Origin: Kingella negevensis | GTDB lineage: Bacteria; Pseudomonadota; Gammaproteobacteria; Burkholderiales; Neisseriaceae | Reading direction: 5' to 3' | Length of the DNA: 64,000 bases | NCBI RefSeq assembly: GCF_030177895.1 | Contig: NZ_CP123448.1 | Location: forward strand, 1,984,001-2,048,000 | Shown: positions 44,022 to 52,465 of the stretch, piece after piece | Layout of the letters: each line of letters opens with the position of its first letter | How positions within the stretch are numbered: position 1 is the stretch's first letter | The notes under the pieces: generated by a model | Seen by the model: only the letters and a program-made list of their open reading frames with translations | The model's database searches: none | What the model was told of the DNA's origin: nothing | Program-made: the position numbers and the translations under genes

Positions 44022-44759
44022 ATGTCCAATCGAATCAATCATCAACCCGTTTTCCTGCTCACTTCGCAACCATGGCGCGAAAACAGTTTGCGCGTGGAAG
44101 TGTTTAGCCGCGATTACGGGCGCGTGTCGCTTTTGGCGCGAAGTGCGCGCACGCGTGGCTCGGAATTGCGTGGCGTGTTAGTGCCGTTTGTGCCTGTTTC
44201 TGTGTCTTGGTTTGGCAAGGAAGAATTGAAAACGCTGCACCGCGCGGAATGGCTCGGCGGCTGGGCGCAACCGCGTCAGCGCAATTTGTTCAGCGCGATG
44301 TATGTGAATGAGTTGATTTTGAAGCTGACTGCGCCTGAAGATCCGTCGCCCAAACTGTTTGATTTGCAATATAAAACGCTGCAAGCCTTGTGTATGCAGC
44401 CTGAAAACGCGGCGGATTTGCGCCATTTTGAATGGCAGTTGTTGAGTGAACTGGGTTTTGCGCCCGATTATCAGCGCGATGATTTGGGACGTGCGGTGCA
44501 GCCCGAAAACTTTTATTGCGTTCGCCCTGAAGCGGCGGTGCAGGTTTGGCAAGGTTCGGGTAATCTGCCGAAAGATGGCGTGATTGTGTCGGGCGAATTG
44601 TTGCTGCAACTGGGTTCAGGCAGCCTGAATGCGCAATCTGATTTGGCGACTGCGCTGAAATTAACGCGGTTGCTGCTGGATTTCAGGCTGCCTGATGGGA
44701 TTAAAAGTCGGCGTGTGTTGCAGCAGCTTAATCAATTTAAAAATCAATTTGCAGCCTGA
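44022..44759 (+). CDS. recO: DNA repair protein RecO
   Basis: It loads RecA onto gapped DNA with RecR and anneals single strands; 245 residues. The N-terminal OB domain contains LLTSQPWRENSLRVEVFSRD, YGRVSLLARSARTRGSELRG. The helical C-terminal part includes NLFSAMYVNELILKL and DLRHFEWQLLSELGFAPDY. The stop codon is the TGA of a DUS (GCAGCCTGAAAA). In Neisseria it matters for transformation and pilin variation. Confidence 0.93.
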   Translation: MSNRINHQPVFLLTSQPWRENSLRVEVFSRDYGRVSLLARSARTRGSELRGVLVPFVPVSVSWFGKEELKTLHRAEWLGGWAQPRQRNLFSAMYVNELILKLTAPEDPSPKLFDLQYKTLQALCMQPENAADLRHFEWQLLSELGFAPDYQRDDLGRAVQPENFYCVRPEAAVQVWQGSGNLPKDGVIVSGELLLQLGSGSLNAQSDLATALKLTRLLLDFRLPDGIKSRRVLQQLNQFKNQFAA

Positions 44760-44763
44760 AAAA

Positions 44764-44792
44764 TGGAGCGTCAGCGGCTCGCTGACGCTCCA
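44764..44792. repeat. Single REP-like hairpin, GGAGCGTCAGCGG type
   Basis: TGGAGCGTCAGCGGCTCGCT, GACGCTCCA: one near-perfect hairpin right after recO. Confidence 0.7.
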
Positions 44793-44798
44793 CATAAT

Positions 44799-44828
44799 CG
44801 CAGCCTGAAAACGGTTTTTCAGGCTGCG
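44799..44828 (+). terminator. Inverted DUS pair after recO
   Basis: CGCAGCCTGAAAA and TTTTTCAGGCTGCG form a 13-bp stem. Confidence 0.6.
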
Positions 44829-44900
44829 ATTAACATATTCTTAATAAATCGCCGCATTAAGCAATTACCGTGCAAAAATTAGGCTTTACTTTTTGAACTC

Positions 44901-44909
44901 TGCTAAAAT
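44901..44909 (+). promoter_or_regulatory. Extended -10 promoter element for kdsC
   Basis: TGCTAAAAT 36 bp before the kdsC ATG. Probably drives the kdsC-lptC-lptA-lptB operon. Confidence 0.45.
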
Positions 44910-44944
44910 GCGCCATTTCTATTTCAATTAGGCAGCCTGAAATC

Positions 44945-45484
44945 ATGTTTTCTCACTATTCTCCCGACATTCTTGCACGCGCCAAACGCATTAAATTGCT
45001 CGTTTTAGACGTGGACGGCGTACTCACCAGCGCGCAGTTATTCATGAGCAGTAATGGCGAAATCATCAAAGCGTTCAACACGTTAGACGGACACGGTATC
45101 AAAATGCTGCAAAATTCAGGCGTGCAAACCGCGATTATTACTGCCAGAAACGATGAAGCCGTGGGTGCGCGTGCGAAACAGCTTGGTATCACGCATTATT
45201 TTTTCGGTGTTCACGATAAAAAAGTGGCGTTTGAACAGCTGTGCGAACAAGCAGGCGTTTCAGCAGAACAGTGTGCTATGGTAGGCGATGATGTGATTGA
45301 TTTGCCTGTGTTGGTGCGTTGCGGTTTGCCGATTTCGGTTGCTAACGCGCACACATTTGTGAAAAAACACACCGCGCTAACCACCGAGAAGAACGGCGGT
45401 TTCGGCGCAGTACGTGAAGTAACGGATTTGATTATGCAAGCGCAAAACACTTTGTTGCCTGCGCTGAATGAGTATTTGAAATGA
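44945..45484 (+). CDS. kdsC: KDO-8-phosphate phosphatase
   Basis: A HAD-family phosphatase that makes free KDO for LPS; 179 residues. HAD motif I LLVLDVDGVLTSAQLF (two Asp), motif II TAIITARND, motif III AMVGDDVIDLPVL. Its stop overlaps the lptC start (ATGA at 45481-45484). First gene of the LPS export operon, as in many proteobacteria. Confidence 0.95.
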   Translation: MFSHYSPDILARAKRIKLLVLDVDGVLTSAQLFMSSNGEIIKAFNTLDGHGIKMLQNSGVQTAIITARNDEAVGARAKQLGITHYFFGVHDKKVAFEQLCEQAGVSAEQCAMVGDDVIDLPVLVRCGLPISVANAHTFVKKHTALTTEKNGGFGAVREVTDLIMQAQNTLLPALNEYLK

Positions 45485-46050
45485 GCTGCTTTCGCAACTT
45501 AATTTTTCCGTTGGTTTTGGCGATGATTTTGTGCGGATTGAGCGCATGGTTGGGTCGCGTGAGCGAAGTGATTGTGGAAGAAGTGAAGCTAGACCCTGCC
45601 AAACCGCAGTATTCCATGACAAACACGCAAGGCAAGCGTTTTGATATTTCAGGCAGCCTGAAAGAGCAACTGGATTCGCCACACGCATGGCAGTTGCCTG
45701 ACCAAAAAAACGTGTTTTTCCAATCGCCTACGTTGCAACTATTCAATCAAGGAGTGAAGCAATATCAAGTTGATGCCGAGCAAGCGCGTTATGAAATCGA
45801 AACGAAAAAAGTCTTCTTGCAACAAGATGTGGTGCTAACCAAAGAAGCGGACGAGCAACGCCCAGCGGCAAAAGTAACCACCGACCATTTAAACGTGGAC
45901 ACAGTAACCGAAATCGCCGAAACAGACGCGCCGATTCAATACCAATATGGACGTTCCACAGGCTCGTCCGTTGGCATGACTTACGATAACCAAAAGGGGC
46001 TGCTGAGCTTGCCGTCCCGAGTGAGAGCAATGATTTATGACACAAAATAA
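45481..46050 (+). CDS. lptC: LPS export protein LptC
   Basis: A bitopic inner-membrane protein of the Lpt bridge that passes LPS from LptB2FG to LptA; 189 residues. One N-terminal membrane helix (NLIFPLVLAMILCGLSAWLG) and a periplasmic beta-jellyroll with YQVDAEQARYEIETKKVFLQ and VNTDHLNVDT-like strands (VTTDHLNVDTVTEIAETDAP). It overlaps lptA by 14 bp. Confidence 0.92.
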   Translation: MSCFRNLIFPLVLAMILCGLSAWLGRVSEVIVEEVKLDPAKPQYSMTNTQGKRFDISGSLKEQLDSPHAWQLPDQKNVFFQSPTLQLFNQGVKQYQVDAEQARYEIETKKVFLQQDVVLTKEADEQRPAAKVTTDHLNVDTVTEIAETDAPIQYQYGRSTGSSVGMTYDNQKGLLSLPSRVRAMIYDTK

Positions 46051-46561
46051 CCTTATCAAAGCGATTTGCGCTGTGGCGTTGATTTCAGGCAGCCTGAACG
46101 CCATGGCATTGGAAAGCGACCGTCAACAGCCCATTCAAATTGAAGCCGACCAAGGTTCGCTAGACCAAAAAAATCAAGTAACCGTGTTCACAGGCAACGT
46201 GATTGCCAAACAAGGTACATTAAATATGCGTGCCAACAATGTTCGCGTGAGCCAAGACCAATCAGGTAACCAAACCATAGATGCGCAAGGCAACCCAGCC
46301 TATTTCCGCCAAATGCTAGACAACAACAAAGGCATCGCTGAAGGTTGGGGCAACCGCATGGAATATCAGTCGCAAACCAATGTGGTGAAACTGATTGGTA
46401 ACGCCAAAATCCAACGCGGCGGCGATATGGCGCAAGGCGAAGCGATTAGCTATAACACCAAAACTGAGGTTTACACCGTATTGGGCGGCAACGCGACAGG
46501 CAACAAAAACGGCCGCCGCGTAACCGTGATTATTCAACCGAATACCGCCAACAAAAAATAA
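46037..46561 (+). CDS. lptA: LPS transport periplasmic protein LptA
   Basis: Periplasmic part of the LPS bridge; 174 residues. Signal peptide about 1-25 (LIKAICAVALISGSLNAMAL), in which a DUS encodes SGSLN. OstA-type strands: QPIQIEADQGSLDQKNQVTV, FTGNVIAKQGTLNMRANNVR, AQGEAISYNTKTEVYTVLGG. Note that this is the transport LptA, not the neisserial phosphoethanolamine transferase of the same name. Confidence 0.94.
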   Translation: MTQNNLIKAICAVALISGSLNAMALESDRQQPIQIEADQGSLDQKNQVTVFTGNVIAKQGTLNMRANNVRVSQDQSGNQTIDAQGNPAYFRQMLDNNKGIAEGWGNRMEYQSQTNVVKLIGNAKIQRGGDMAQGEAISYNTKTEVYTVLGGNATGNKNGRRVTVIIQPNTANKK

Positions 46562-46579
46562 TTCAGGCAGCCTGAAAAC

Positions 46580-47308
46580 ATGACTACATCACATTTACAC
46601 GTTGAAGGTTTGCAAAAATCGTTCAAAAAACGCCAAGTTGTTAAAAATTTCTCGCTGGATATTGAAAGCGGCGAAGTGATTGGTTTGCTCGGGCCAAACG
46701 GCGCAGGCAAAACCACCAGTTTCTACATGATTGTCGGCTTGATTGCCGCAGATTCAGGCACGATTTTGCTAGACGGCAACGAATTGCGCCATCGCCCAAT
46801 TCACGAGCGCGCCCAAGCAGGGATTGGTTATTTGCCGCAAGAAGCGTCCATTTTTCGCAAAATGACTGTGGAAGACAATATCCGCAGTATTTTGGAAATT
46901 CGCCTGTCCGATAAACATGAAATTGAAACGCAGCTAAACAAATTGCTTGATGATTTGAACATCGGACGCTTGCGCCACAGCCCAGCCCCAGCGTTATCAG
47001 GCGGCGAAAGACGGCGCGTAGAAATTGCGCGCGTGTTAGCCATGCAGCCCCGTTTCATCTTGCTAGACGAACCGTTTGCAGGCGTGGACCCGATTGCTGT
47101 GATTGACATTCAAAAAATCATCGAATTTCTAAAAGAGCGCGGCATTGGCGTGTTGATTACCGACCATAACGTGCGCGAAACCTTGAGAATTTGCGACCGT
47201 GCCTACATTATTAGCGATGGCACTGTATTAGCCACAGGCAAACCAGACGACTTGGTAAACGATGAACAAGTACGCGCCGTTTATCTGGGCGAAAATTTTG
47301 ATTATTAA
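46580..47308 (+). CDS. lptB: LPS export ABC transporter ATP-binding protein LptB
   Basis: ATPase that drives LPS extraction with LptF and LptG (not in the window); 242 residues. Walker A GPNGAGKTTSFYMIVG, signature LSGGERRRVEIARVLA, Walker B FILLDEPFAGVDP, switch His in LITDHNVRET. A DUS palindrome covers the 18 bp between lptA and lptB. Confidence 0.96.
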   Translation: MTTSHLHVEGLQKSFKKRQVVKNFSLDIESGEVIGLLGPNGAGKTTSFYMIVGLIAADSGTILLDGNELRHRPIHERAQAGIGYLPQEASIFRKMTVEDNIRSILEIRLSDKHEIETQLNKLLDDLNIGRLRHSPAPALSGGERRRVEIARVLAMQPRFILLDEPFAGVDPIAVIDIQKIIEFLKERGIGVLITDHNVRETLRICDRAYIISDGTVLATGKPDDLVNDEQVRAVYLGENFDY

Positions 47309-47343
47309 ACTTTTTCAGGCTGCCTTTTGGTATGCGAAAAATG

Positions 47344-47370
47344 GTAGGTTGGCTTTCCAAGCCAGCAATC
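47344..47370. repeat. Single REP-like hairpin, GTAGGTTGG type
   Basis: GGTAGGTTGGCTTTCCAAGC, CAGCAATC: a short GTAGG-footed hairpin between lptB and rpoN, followed by a DUS palindrome at about 47394. Confidence 0.5.
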
Positions 47371-47418
47371 ATTCACACAGCTAAACTTATTTTTCAGGCA
47401 GCCTGAAAACACAAAATT

Positions 47419-48786
47419 ATGAGTGGAACAAACTTTCAACTAAAACTGCGGCAAACCCAGCAACTGAGCCAAAACATGCAACAATCCTTGCGTGTTTTGC
47501 AAATGTCTGGGATAGAGATAGAGCGCGAAGTAGAAGACTGGTTAGAAGAAAATCCCATTTTGGAACGCACCGAAACCCCTTCAGAAGACTTCAGCAGCTA
47601 CGAAATGCCCCGTCAAACCGTGGACATCAAACGCGGTGTCAGCCTAGGTGATGACGACAGCAGCGCATGGGAAAATCTCGCCCAAGAAGAAACACTAAAC
47701 GCCTACCTGCACAAGCAAGTAAGCGAGCACCCACTATCCCCCACAGAAGCCGCGCACGTCCACATCTTAATTGATTTTTTGGACGACAAAGGCTATCTCA
47801 CAGACAGCATTACTGAAATCGTGGAAAACACCTCGTTGGAATGGATGCTGGACGAAGAAGATATGGAAATCGCGCTGGAAAACCTGCAAAACTTTGAACC
47901 CGCAGGCATTGCCACCGCCAATTTAACCCAATCTTTGCTGCACCAATTAGACCGTTTGCCCTTATCGCCAGCACGTCGTTGCGCCGCACAGATTGTCATG
48001 CACCATTTAGACAAACTCACGCAAAACACGCCCAAAAACGTGAACCGCTTGAGCAAATTGCTGCCCGATTTTGATAATGATACCTTGCGCGAAGCCTTGG
48101 AACTGATTACGAATTTGAACCCGTATCCGTCTTACGGTTTCGCCAGCGAAGAACCCACGCAATACGTCCACCCCGATGTGTTTGTGGTGCAAACCGAAGC
48201 AGGTTGGCGCGTACAAGTGAACGAAGAAGCGCAGCCGCAAATCAAAATCAACACAGAGTTGTCTGAAGCGTTGCAAGATGAAGAGGCGATTGACCCTGTT
48301 TGGCGTGAAAAAATCGCCGCCGCCAAGCAAAAAATGGATATGTTGCAACAGCGCAAAAACACGCTCACACGCGTCGCTGAATATATTGTGGAAAAACAAC
48401 AAGATTTCTTCCAATTTGGCGAAATCGGCATCGTGCCAATGCTGTTGAAAGACTGCGCCAAATATTTAGAATTGGCGGAATCCACCATTTCTCGCGCCGT
48501 GAGCAATAAATATTTGGCTTGTCCGCAAGGATTATTTGCATTGCGCTACTTTTTCAGTCAAAATGCAATCAGTAGCAGTGAAGACGGCGAAGAAGGCATT
48601 AGTGCCAACGCGATTAAATCCATCATCAACGAATTGGTGGAACGCGAAGACAAACGCAAACCATACAGCGATTGCGCTTTACACCAGATGTTGCAGCAAC
48701 AGGGCATTAACATCGCAAGACGCACCGTAGCAAAATACCGCGAACAAATTGGTATTCCTACCGTGCAACAACGCCGCGAGTCATAA
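47419..48786 (+). CDS. rpoN: RNA polymerase sigma-54 factor
   Basis: 455 residues. Region I is Q/L-rich (LKLRQTQQLSQNMQQSLRVL), region II acidic, and region III has the core-binding part, the HTH around LAESTISRAVSNKYLACPQG and the RpoN box ARRTVAKYRE near the C-terminus. All parts needed for -24/-12 recognition appear present, in contrast to the truncated rpoN-like locus known in pathogenic Neisseria. It follows lptB and precedes hpf, the usual order. No enhancer-binding activator is encoded in the window. Confidence 0.95.
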   Translation: MSGTNFQLKLRQTQQLSQNMQQSLRVLQMSGIEIEREVEDWLEENPILERTETPSEDFSSYEMPRQTVDIKRGVSLGDDDSSAWENLAQEETLNAYLHKQVSEHPLSPTEAAHVHILIDFLDDKGYLTDSITEIVENTSLEWMLDEEDMEIALENLQNFEPAGIATANLTQSLLHQLDRLPLSPARRCAAQIVMHHLDKLTQNTPKNVNRLSKLLPDFDNDTLREALELITNLNPYPSYGFASEEPTQYVHPDVFVVQTEAGWRVQVNEEAQPQIKINTELSEALQDEEAIDPVWREKIAAAKQKMDMLQQRKNTLTRVAEYIVEKQQDFFQFGEIGIVPMLLKDCAKYLELAESTISRAVSNKYLACPQGLFALRYFFSQNAISSSEDGEEGISANAIKSIINELVEREDKRKPYSDCALHQMLQQQGINIARRTVAKYREQIGIPTVQQRRES

Positions 48787-48845
48787 ATTCAGCCGCCTGA
48801 GTTTTCAGGCTGCGTTTTAACCCACCTTATATCAAGGAGTGCATC

Positions 48846-49133
48846 ATGAACTTAAAAATTACTGGCTTACATTTTGATGTTACCGAAGCTATCCGTAATT
48901 ACGTTACTGAAAAAGTGGAACGCTCTGTGCGTCATCACGATGGTGTGATTTCTGTAACGGTTACTTTGTCTGTGGAAAAAGTGCAAAACAAAGCCGCCGC
49001 GCAAGTGCATTTGGCTGGCAAAGATATTCACATTGAAGCAGTTGAAGCGGATATGTATGCAGCGATTGATGTGTTGGTGGATAAAGTAGACCGCGCTTTG
49101 GTGCAGCACAAAGAGAAAAATCAACATCATTGA
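48846..49133 (+). CDS. hpf: Ribosome hibernation-promoting factor (short)
   Basis: A 95-residue ribosome-associated inhibitor that protects idle ribosomes and forms or stabilises dimers. Pattern MNLKITGLHFDVTEAIRNYV, TVTLSVEKVQNKAAAQVHLA, GKDIHIEAVEADMYAAIDVL, VDKVDRAL fits the YhbH/HPF short form. ATG after CAAGGAGTGCATC. It follows rpoN as in many proteobacteria; ptsN, usually next, is elsewhere. Confidence 0.95.
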   Translation: MNLKITGLHFDVTEAIRNYVTEKVERSVRHHDGVISVTVTLSVEKVQNKAAAQVHLAGKDIHIEAVEADMYAAIDVLVDKVDRALVQHKEKNQHH

Positions 49134-49150
49134 TTTGATGTTTTAAAAAA

Positions 49151-49182
49151 CGCAGCCTGAAAGTTTTTTCAGGCTGCGTTTT
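49151..49182. terminator. Bidirectional DUS-pair terminator, hpf side
   Basis: CGCAGCCTGAAA and TTTCAGGCTGCG with T-runs, after hpf and before the convergent mnmC-like gene. Confidence 0.7.
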
Positions 49183-49190
49183 GTTTTTAC

Positions 49191-49260
49191 GTAGGTCGGA
49201 TACTTGTATACGACAATTTTTTTGATGAATTGAAATGTCGGATTCAAGAATTCGACCTAC
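49191..49260. repeat. REP-like palindrome pair, GTAGGTCGG type
   Basis: GTAGGTCGGATACTTGTATA and the inverted GTCGGATTCAAGAATTCGAC, CTAC, ending next to the mnmC stop. Close relative of 56605-56673. Confidence 0.75.
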
Positions 49261-49266
49261 AGCTTT

Positions 49267-50880
49267 TTATTGCACTTCATGCCGCACGATTTGGCGAATA
49301 ATCAGGCGATTGGGGTTCAACGCTTGGCGCAATCGCTCAGATAACGGGTGTGGAGTGCCACAAATCTGCGCAGCAATTTCGGCGGCGCAAATGGGGGCGG
49401 TGGCTAAACCGCGTGAACCGTGAGCGGTGTTGGTGTAGGCATTGGGCAGGTAAGGGCAGGGCGCGGTTAGGCGATAGTTTTTGTCCAGCGCGAGTTTGGC
49501 GTACACGCTTCGCATGGCGACAACGTCGCTGAGTGCGCCGACAACTGGCAAGTGGTCGTGGCTATCGCAGCGGACGGCGGTGTGTCCTTTCAGGCTGCCG
49601 TGATTGATGTTTTCAGGCTGTGTGTGTAATTCGCTCGCCAAAAATGGGTTGAGCTGGGCGAGTTCTTGTTGGTTGGCGGTGTCGTCTTCTCCGCGCCATT
49701 CGCTGCTTGGGTCGTTGTTGATAAAGGTTGCGCCAAAGCAGTGTTGGTTGTGCCACGCTGGGGATATGTAGGATGCACCTGATAGCGCGGTTTTGAGTTT
49801 CAGGCTGCCTTCTGTGGCGGTGGCGACGCTGGTTTGTCCGCGTATCATTTGGAAGGGGTAGTTGCGGATGATGGGGGTGGTTTGGTTGTCTGCGCCTGTG
49901 CAGATGATGAGGTGGGTGGCGGTGTAGTCGCCTTGATTGGTTTGGATTTGCCAGTGTGCGCCGTTATGGGTGGCGGTGTGGACTTGGGTTTGGGTGTGGA
50001 CGGTAATGTTTGGGTGCTGCAATAGAGCGTTTACGATGGCGGGTGGGTTAAGCCATGCACCTTGTTGCCAGTATAAGCCGCTTTGGGCGATGGGTATGCC
50101 TGCAATTTGGCTGGCTTCTTCGGGCGTTACGGGGCGGTATAGATGGCGATAGTGGGTTTTTTGGGCAAGTTTTTGGTTGCGTTGGGTTTCGCTTTCGTTG
50201 TGGTTGAGGTGGAGTATGCCTGTTGCGCCCCAGTTTTCTTGATTGGGGAACAGGGTTTTCAGGATGCGGCGTGTGTAGCCGTAGCCTGTGAGGAGGAGTT
50301 CGGTTTGTTCGGTGTTGTGTGGGGAAATTTTGGCGTAGAGCAAGCCTTGTTGGTTGCCTGAGCCTGCTTGGGCGACGCGTTCGCTGCGTTCTAATACGGT
50401 TACTTTTGCGCCGCGAATGGCGAGTTCGTGGGCGGTGGCTGCGCCTGCGATGCCTGCGCCGATAATCACGGCGTGGATGTTTTCAGGCTGCGTGTGTGGG
50501 TTTTCAGGCTGCGTTTGCCATGATTTTTGGGATTTTGGGGTGTTTTGGGGAATGGCTTGGGTTTGCCAAATGATGTTTTCAGGCTGCGTGAAGTGTTCGT
50601 GCAATGCGCTGGCGGCTGCGACTGGCATGAACCATAAGTGGGTTTGGGGTTGCCAGTTGGCGATGTAGTTCACTGCGTCAAAAGTGAGGCAGCGTGTGGA
50701 CTCTGTGAGTGCGGTGTGCAGTTGGGTTTGTTCTGCGGTGGAGTTTTCAGGCTGCGTGAAGTGTGGGAAATCTGTGTTTTGTAGACAGAATATGAGGTGT
50801 TTTGGGTGGTTATGTTCGGTTAGAAATGATTGGATTTCGGCAAATTCGGGGAGGGTTGCCCATGCGTAAATGGGAGTCAT
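49267..50880 (-). CDS. mnmC: MnmC-type FAD-dependent oxidoreductase
   Basis: 537 residues. From about residue 137 it is the MnmC oxidase domain, which converts cmnm5s2U34 of tRNA to nm5s2U34: FAD motif HAVIIGAGIAGAATAHELAI, then LERSERVAQAGSGNQQGLLY, and the closing NTAHGSRGLATAPICAAEIA. The methyltransferase domain found at the N-terminus of E. coli MnmC is missing; instead there is a 136-residue front part (MTPIYAWATLPEFAEIQSFL) without a SAM motif. Linkers are studded with QPEN peptides encoded by DUS. The methylation step may be done by a separate enzyme. Confidence 0.85.
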   Translation of the reverse strand: MTPIYAWATLPEFAEIQSFLTEHNHPKHLIFCLQNTDFPHFTQPENSTAEQTQLHTALTESTRCLTFDAVNYIANWQPQTHLWFMPVAAASALHEHFTQPENIIWQTQAIPQNTPKSQKSWQTQPENPHTQPENIHAVIIGAGIAGAATAHELAIRGAKVTVLERSERVAQAGSGNQQGLLYAKISPHNTEQTELLLTGYGYTRRILKTLFPNQENWGATGILHLNHNESETQRNQKLAQKTHYRHLYRPVTPEEASQIAGIPIAQSGLYWQQGAWLNPPAIVNALLQHPNITVHTQTQVHTATHNGAHWQIQTNQGDYTATHLIICTGADNQTTPIIRNYPFQMIRGQTSVATATEGSLKLKTALSGASYISPAWHNQHCFGATFINNDPSSEWRGEDDTANQQELAQLNPFLASELHTQPENINHGSLKGHTAVRCDSHDHLPVVGALSDVVAMRSVYAKLALDKNYRLTAPCPYLPNAYTNTAHGSRGLATAPICAAEIAAQICGTPHPLSERLRQALNPNRLIIRQIVRHEVQ

Positions 50881-51033
50881 GTGGTTTCCTTTTAGTTTTC
50901 AGGCTGCAAAATGCAATTATATTTCAAACTGTAAAAATATGAATTCCATTCATATCAATCAGTAAAATTTCCCATTTGTCAGCCCAAAAAGGAAACCGTA
51001 GGATTACATTTCATTACAGTTTTTACCACATCT

Positions 51034-51138
51034 AAGTGAAGTGAAATAAAAATAGGACAAGGCGACAACGCTCGCCGTGTACGTGTAGTACATAAGAGAG
51101 TTGGCAACGCCGTCCTATTGCGATTTTACTTCACGCTA
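51034..51138. mobile_element. Correia-like miniature element, copy 2
   Basis: About 105 bp. Ends TAAGTGAAGTGAAATAAAAA and, inward from the right, TAGCGTGAAGTAAAATCGCA. The inner part is AGGACAAGGCGACAACGCTC and GTTGGCAACGCCGTCCTAT: the inverse orientation of copies 1 and 3, with the same core. It ends directly before the AAGGAG ribosome site of the next gene. The rest of the 50881-51152 gap holds nothing I recognise. Confidence 0.75.
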
Positions 51139-51152
51139 CAAGGAGCAAAACC

Positions 51153-52244
51153 ATGAGCAAAACTTTACCTTTACGCGCCGATACTGTAGGCAGCTACTTA
51201 CGCAGCAAAACCTTAAAAGAAGCCCGTGCCAACTTCTGGGTAGGCAAAATTGAACGCAACCAACTGCAGCAAATTGAAGACGCAGAAATCGCCGAACTCG
51301 TGCAACAGCAATTAAACGCAGGCATTCAAGTCATCACCGATGGTGAATTCCGCCGCTCATGGTGGCACTTAGATTTTTTGGCGAATTTGAACGGCATTGA
51401 AGTGTTTATCCCAGCGTTCCGCCGCGTGTTCCAAGGCGTAGAAGCGCGACAAGAAAACACGCGCGTGTGCGGCAAGGTTTCATGGAACGACAATCACCCA
51501 TTCATCGCTCACTATCGCAAACTCGCCGAAATCGTGGGCGACCGCGGCATTGTGAAATTCACCATTCCAAGCCCAAACCAAATGTTACACCCATATTTGT
51601 GGGACACAGGCGTGTATGCCAATAAAGATGAATTTGTCGCCGACTTGCAACAAGCCTACAAAGATGCCATTCAAGCGTTCTACAACGCAGGCTGCCGCTA
51701 TCTGCAAATTGATGACGTATACTGGGGTGTTTTGTGCAACAACCACGACCAGCCTACTTTTGAAGATGACAAACGTTACGCCTTGGCAAACGTGCAAGCG
51801 ATTTTGGCAGACAAACCAGCCGATATGACGATTACTACCCACGTTTGTCGCGGCAACTACAAATCTACCTATTCGCTGACAGGCGCATACGACCCAATCG
51901 CCGCCGATTTGTTTGGTAAAACCGCGTTTGATGGCTATTTCTTGGAATACGACACAGAACGCGCAGGCGGTTTTGAGCCGTTGAAACACTTTAATGACAA
52001 TCCGCACAAAGGGCGAGTGGTGTTGGGTTTGGTAACGTCTAAATTCGCAGATTTGGAAGACAAAGAAGCCGTGAAAGCGCGTATTGCAGAAGCAGCGAAA
52101 TATGTGCCGTTAGACCAGTTGTGCTTAAGCCCACAATGCGGTTTTTCGTCCACAGAAGAAGGCAATACGCTAACGATTGAGGAACAATGGGCGAAAGTTC
52201 GCTTGGTAGAAGAAATCGCCAAAGAAGTGTGGGGTGAGGACTAA
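51153..52244 (+). CDS. MetE-like methyltransferase (YxjG/YxjH type)
   Basis: 363 residues, similar to the C-terminal catalytic half of cobalamin-independent methionine synthase. Likely zinc ligands are the His in ITTHVCRGNYKS, its Cys, and the Cys in LSPQCGFSSTEEG. ITDGEFRRSWWHLDFLANLN is another conserved part. Such short forms use methylcobalamin-like or small-molecule methyl donors; the substrate is uncertain. ATG after AAGGAGCAAAACC; a Correia-like element lies directly upstream. metK makes SAM from the methionine this may produce. Confidence 0.85.
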   Translation: MSKTLPLRADTVGSYLRSKTLKEARANFWVGKIERNQLQQIEDAEIAELVQQQLNAGIQVITDGEFRRSWWHLDFLANLNGIEVFIPAFRRVFQGVEARQENTRVCGKVSWNDNHPFIAHYRKLAEIVGDRGIVKFTIPSPNQMLHPYLWDTGVYANKDEFVADLQQAYKDAIQAFYNAGCRYLQIDDVYWGVLCNNHDQPTFEDDKRYALANVQAILADKPADMTITTHVCRGNYKSTYSLTGAYDPIAADLFGKTAFDGYFLEYDTERAGGFEPLKHFNDNPHKGRVVLGLVTSKFADLEDKEAVKARIAEAAKYVPLDQLCLSPQCGFSSTEEGNTLTIEEQWAKVRLVEEIAKEVWGED

Positions 52245-52263
52245 TTTGAATGCAGCCTGAAAA

Positions 52264-52364
52264 TATAGTGAATTAAAATTGCAATGATACTGCGTTGCCA
52301 ACGTCTTTATGTGCAACACGCACACGGCGGACGTTGTCACCTTGTCTCATTTTAATTTACTATA
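52264..52364. mobile_element. Correia-like miniature element, copy 3
   Basis: 101 bp with ends TATAGTGAATTAAAATT and, inward from the right, TATAGTAAATTAAAATG. The core reads ACTGCGTTGCCAACGTC and GGACGTTGTCACCTTGTC. Of the copies here its ends are closest to the TATAGTGGATTAA ends of Neisseria Correia elements. Confidence 0.85.
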
Positions 52365-52465
52365 TTTTTTTGTGAAATTTTGAGATTTTTATTGGGTATT
52401 TACATAAAAAATAGCAGCATAATACGGTCTTTCAAATCATTCAACTAAACACAAAGGGAAATAAA

